Below, piece after piece: positions 35,551 through 37,041 of a stretch of DNA of 37,041 nt. This stretch comes from Oscillospiraceae bacterium. GTDB taxonomy: Bacteria > Bacillota > Clostridia > Oscillospirales > Oscillospiraceae. Each line of letters begins with the position of its first letter. Positions within the stretch are counted from its first letter, which is position 1. The stretch is taken from contig JAFYNQ010000033.1 of assembly GCA_017548065.1 (NCBI GenBank), forward strand, positions 1 to 37,041, in the 5' to 3' direction. The translations under genes were made by a program, and so were the position numbers. Under the pieces are notes generated by a model, which did no database searches, had not been told where the DNA came from, and was given only the letters and a program-made list of their open reading frames with translations.

Positions 35551-36642
35551 TTATTGCGGATCATTTATAATCCATTTGGAGGATGAATCATCTAACACAA
35601 CCTGCGGATATAAATCCTGCAGCTTTTGGATGTTCTTTTTTGTATAAGGAATCACACAGTGATCAGCCGCTTTGCCGTTCCAACGGTAAGCAAGTGCGGT
35701 GGCAGCGGTCAGTGCTGAAAGAGATTTGCTTTTGTTTTTGGGAAGAGATAGGTTTTTGTAACCGTTGCTTTCTTCTTTGCTTTCCAGTTCGTCGCAGGAT
35801 AAGCTTGTAATAAATAATACAGGAAGATGATGAGGAAAATATTTATGATAGCTTGTAAACAAATCAATGCGAACTGCAGTTTTAATTCCCTCGGCAGGTA
35901 TAAATACGATTTCTTTTTTGTTCGCCTTAACGTGTATTCCGTCGGTTTCCATATATACTTTGGGGTCAAAAAAAGTGAATTGTAAGCAAATGGAACTGGT
36001 ATTTGCAAAACTGCTATAAGGAGAAACAAAAATATCTTTACCTTGGGAGAAATTATAGTAGGGAAGATGCGGAAACATTTCTTTAATTGCTTGCTGAAGC
36101 GGTGTTTGCATTTCCAACATAATAATTCTGTTTTCTTTGAAAGGTGTAAATATACCGTAACGGATATGTCGTAAATATTCGGCAGCAAAATCATTTTGCC
36201 AGTTGGAAATCCTTTTGCGGAAAGGAATATCCTGCGTGGTGAAAAGGTTGCGTGTCAGGCGTTTTTCTTGAATTGCAGCCAATTTTTCTACTGTGTAACA
36301 ACTAAGGCAAAGGACGTTATCCTGTTCGTTACCGACGGCAAATATCGCTTTTATTTCAGAAACTGGGATTATAATCGGTTTTGCGCTAAAACGTTTAAAT
36401 GTTAGCGTTTCTTTTGTTATCAGTATGTCCTGATAATAACAGCAAAGAAGAATATTATAAAATAGAAAGGCAAAAATTAGCGCCACAATACAGGCAGACA
36501 AAATGCGATCTGTCCGGCAACAAGCATTTATAATAAAAATTAAATAGAAACCCAATAATCCGAGGATATATAAAGCTAAAATGGAATTGCTGGATAATCC
36601 GTGCCAACGTAAATGTATGCCATTATATTTATTGTTTTTCAT
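35551..36642 (-). CDS. Orphan membrane protein of unknown function, two transmembrane spans
   Basis: A 363-residue protein with two membrane helices close together near the N-terminus (about 19-40 and 46-68) and a long cytoplasmic remainder. The stretch after the second helix (DILITKETLTFKRFSAKPIIIPVSEIKAI) looks like a pleckstrin-homology-type membrane-protein strand pattern, and a similar IHVKANKKEIVFIPAEGIKTAV occurs later, so two related beta modules are possible. I do not recognise the family. The upstream ATG at 36648 abuts AAAGGAGG; the ATG at 36642 has correct spacing and is chosen. It is AT-richer than its neighbours and lies between luxS-mtnN and a tRNA. Confidence 0.65.
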   Translation of the reverse strand: MKNNKYNGIHLRWHGLSSNSILALYILGLLGFYLIFIINACCRTDRILSACIVALIFAFLFYNILLCCYYQDILITKETLTFKRFSAKPIIIPVSEIKAIFAVGNEQDNVLCLSCYTVEKLAAIQEKRLTRNLFTTQDIPFRKRISNWQNDFAAEYLRHIRYGIFTPFKENRIIMLEMQTPLQQAIKEMFPHLPYYNFSQGKDIFVSPYSSFANTSSICLQFTFFDPKVYMETDGIHVKANKKEIVFIPAEGIKTAVRIDLFTSYHKYFPHHLPVLFITSLSCDELESKEESNGYKNLSLPKNKSKSLSALTAATALAYRWNGKAADHCVIPYTKKNIQKLQDLYPQVVLDDSSSKWIINDPQ

Positions 36643-36697
36643 TGTCATCCTCCTTTGATGCCTACCTAAGAACGGTTAAATAGGATGCTTTGGAAAT

Positions 36698-36726
36698 ATT
36701 ATAATAAATGTTTACACAAAAATCAA
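36698..36726 (-). promoter_or_regulatory. Promoter for the orphan membrane protein
   Basis: On the minus strand TTGATT (36726-36721), a 17-base spacer, TATAAT (36703-36698), 55 bases before the start codon. Confidence 0.7.
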
Positions 36727-36763
36727 TATACAGCTTTGTGTCTAAGAATATGGAAATAAAAAG

Positions 36764-36797
36764 TAAAGAGGACATTCCATTCGGAATGTCCTCTTTA
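36764..36797 (-). terminator. Terminator following the tRNA-like element
   Basis: A perfect 15-bp stem (36764-36778 with 36783-36797, TAAAGAGGACATTCC) with a 4-base loop; on the minus strand it is followed by CTTTTTATTT. It lies 1 base after the CCA-like end of the element, just as the second terminator follows the genuine tRNA. Confidence 0.85.
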
Positions 36798-36819
36798 ATG
36801 GTACGCCGGAAGGGACTCG
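36794..36819. repeat. 26-bp direct repeat, copy 1 (tRNA-Arg 3' end)
   Basis: Identical to 36969-36994, 175 bases away. It contains the CCA, acceptor 3' strand and T-arm 3' half of the neighbouring tRNA-Arg, plus the last bases of a terminator stem. Confidence 0.95.
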
Positions 36820-36926
36820 TTTGCATTTTCTTCCGCAAGTGTGCGGAAGAAAATAGAGGATCGCCGCCATCTAGCTGGCGGCGGCAACGCTCATCCGCGT
36901 TGCATTTGATTGTTCGAGTCCCTTCC
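36799..36926 (-). ncRNA. Candidate structured element with tRNA-like 3' end (possible RNA or MITE)
   Basis: On the minus strand the element reads GGAAGGGACTCG (36926-36915), three hairpins, CGAGTCCCTTCC (36819-36808), then GGCGTACCA (36807-36799). The outer 12 bp pair perfectly. Inner hairpins are 7 bp at 36884-36903, 8 bp at 36862-36883 (directly abutting the first) and a perfect 13 bp with a 4-base loop at 36825-36854. The 3' end equals the tRNA-Arg 3' end including CCA, and a strong terminator follows. No protein-coding frame is apparent. It could be a CCA-ended structured RNA, a miniature element with inverted ends derived from a tRNA, or an integration scar. Confidence 0.5.
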
Positions 36927-36938
36927 TTACATAAAAAT

Positions 36939-36972
36939 TAAACAGGATATCCCAGATGGGATATCCTGTTTA
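36939..36972 (-). terminator. Terminator of the tRNA-Arg gene
   Basis: A perfect 15-bp stem (36939-36953 with 36958-36972, TAAACAGGATATCCC) with a 4-base loop; on the minus strand it starts 1 base after the tRNA CCA and is followed by ATTTTTATG. Confidence 0.9.
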
Positions 36973-36994
36973 ATGGTACGCCGGAAGGGACTCG
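36969..36994. repeat. 26-bp direct repeat, copy 2 (inside tRNA-Arg)
   Basis: The copy belonging to the genuine tRNA-Arg 3' end; identical to 36794-36819. Confidence 0.95.
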
Positions 36995-37041
36995 AACCCC
37001 TGACCTACTGGTTCGTAGCCAGTCACTCTATCCAACTGAGC
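36974..37041 (-). tRNA. tRNA-Arg (anticodon ACG), 5' end cut by window
   Basis: On the minus strand the visible 68 bases run from the D-arm (GCTCAGTTGGATAGAGT) through the anticodon stem ACTGG/CCAGT with loop CTACGAA (anticodon ACG, read as ICG for CGN codons), the T-arm with loop TTCGAGT, and the acceptor 3' strand ending in an encoded CCA. About nine bases of the 5' acceptor region lie beyond the window. Its terminator follows at once. Confidence 0.93.

Noticed and set aside
36825-36903. CRISPR array suggested by several hairpins in a row.
   Set aside because: The hairpin sequences differ from each other and there is no repeat-spacer periodicity.
36799-36926. A second intact tRNA at the CCA-ended repeat.
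   Set aside because: Only the 3' T-arm and acceptor end are present; there is no D-arm, anticodon arm or matching 5' acceptor strand.

Overview
The window looks like the chromosome of a low-to-moderate-GC Firmicute of class Clostridia, most likely an uncultured gut member of the Oscillospiraceae/Ruminococcaceae group. This is inferred from protein flavour (VanW-family wall protein, YwaF, lone PTS EIIC-like protein, PncB, LuxS), AGGAGG-type ribosome sites and sigma-A promoters; no 16S gene is present. Genes are densely packed. Convergent pairs are mostly separated by a perfect or near-perfect hairpin acting as a two-way terminator.

Region 1 (1-6.85 kb): the 3' part of dnaX, then ybaB/ebfC and recR (replication and recombination). 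Facing them is a two-gene minus-strand operon with a FlK-like hot-dog thioesterase and an EIIC-like membrane protein. Divergent from that is a pncB operon (NAD salvage) with a small membrane protein, a GIY-YIG protein and YwaF.

Region 2 (6.85-22.1 kb): a housekeeping and DNA-repair block. On the minus strand are prs, pth, mfd and a VanW-family protein. On the plus strand is uvrA, with a LexA-like box beside its promoter. Next comes a histidine-kinase-like protein lacking the usual catalytic residues (minus). Then radC, a small conserved protein, a membrane-anchored nuclease and uvrB run on the plus strand.

Region 3 (22.1-32.8 kb): an accessory catabolic locus. An AraC-type regulator is divergent from a cytoplasmic GH89-like alpha-N-acetylglucosaminidase and sits upstream of a five-gene operon. 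That operon encodes a class II aldolase, PfkB kinase, DUF6259-like glycosidase, two-SIS GCKR/MurQ-like protein and NagB-like deaminase, and ends at a strong terminator. No transporter, NagA deacetylase or signal peptide is present, so substrate entry must depend on genes elsewhere. I infer intracellular breakdown of an alpha-linked amino-sugar glycoside into the lower hexose-phosphate pathway. The combination is not one I recognise as a described pathway.

Region 4 (32.8-37.0 kb): a membrane-anchored polysaccharide-deacetylase-like protein without the expected catalytic aspartates (minus), the luxS-mtnN operon (SAH detoxification, AI-2), an orphan AT-rich membrane protein (minus), and a tRNA-Arg(ACG) cut by the window end. 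Just downstream of the tRNA is a compact structured element. It has a 12-bp outer stem, three perfect inner hairpins, a 3' end copied from the tRNA including CCA, and its own terminator. With the amino-sugar locus, it is the strongest candidate for something undescribed.
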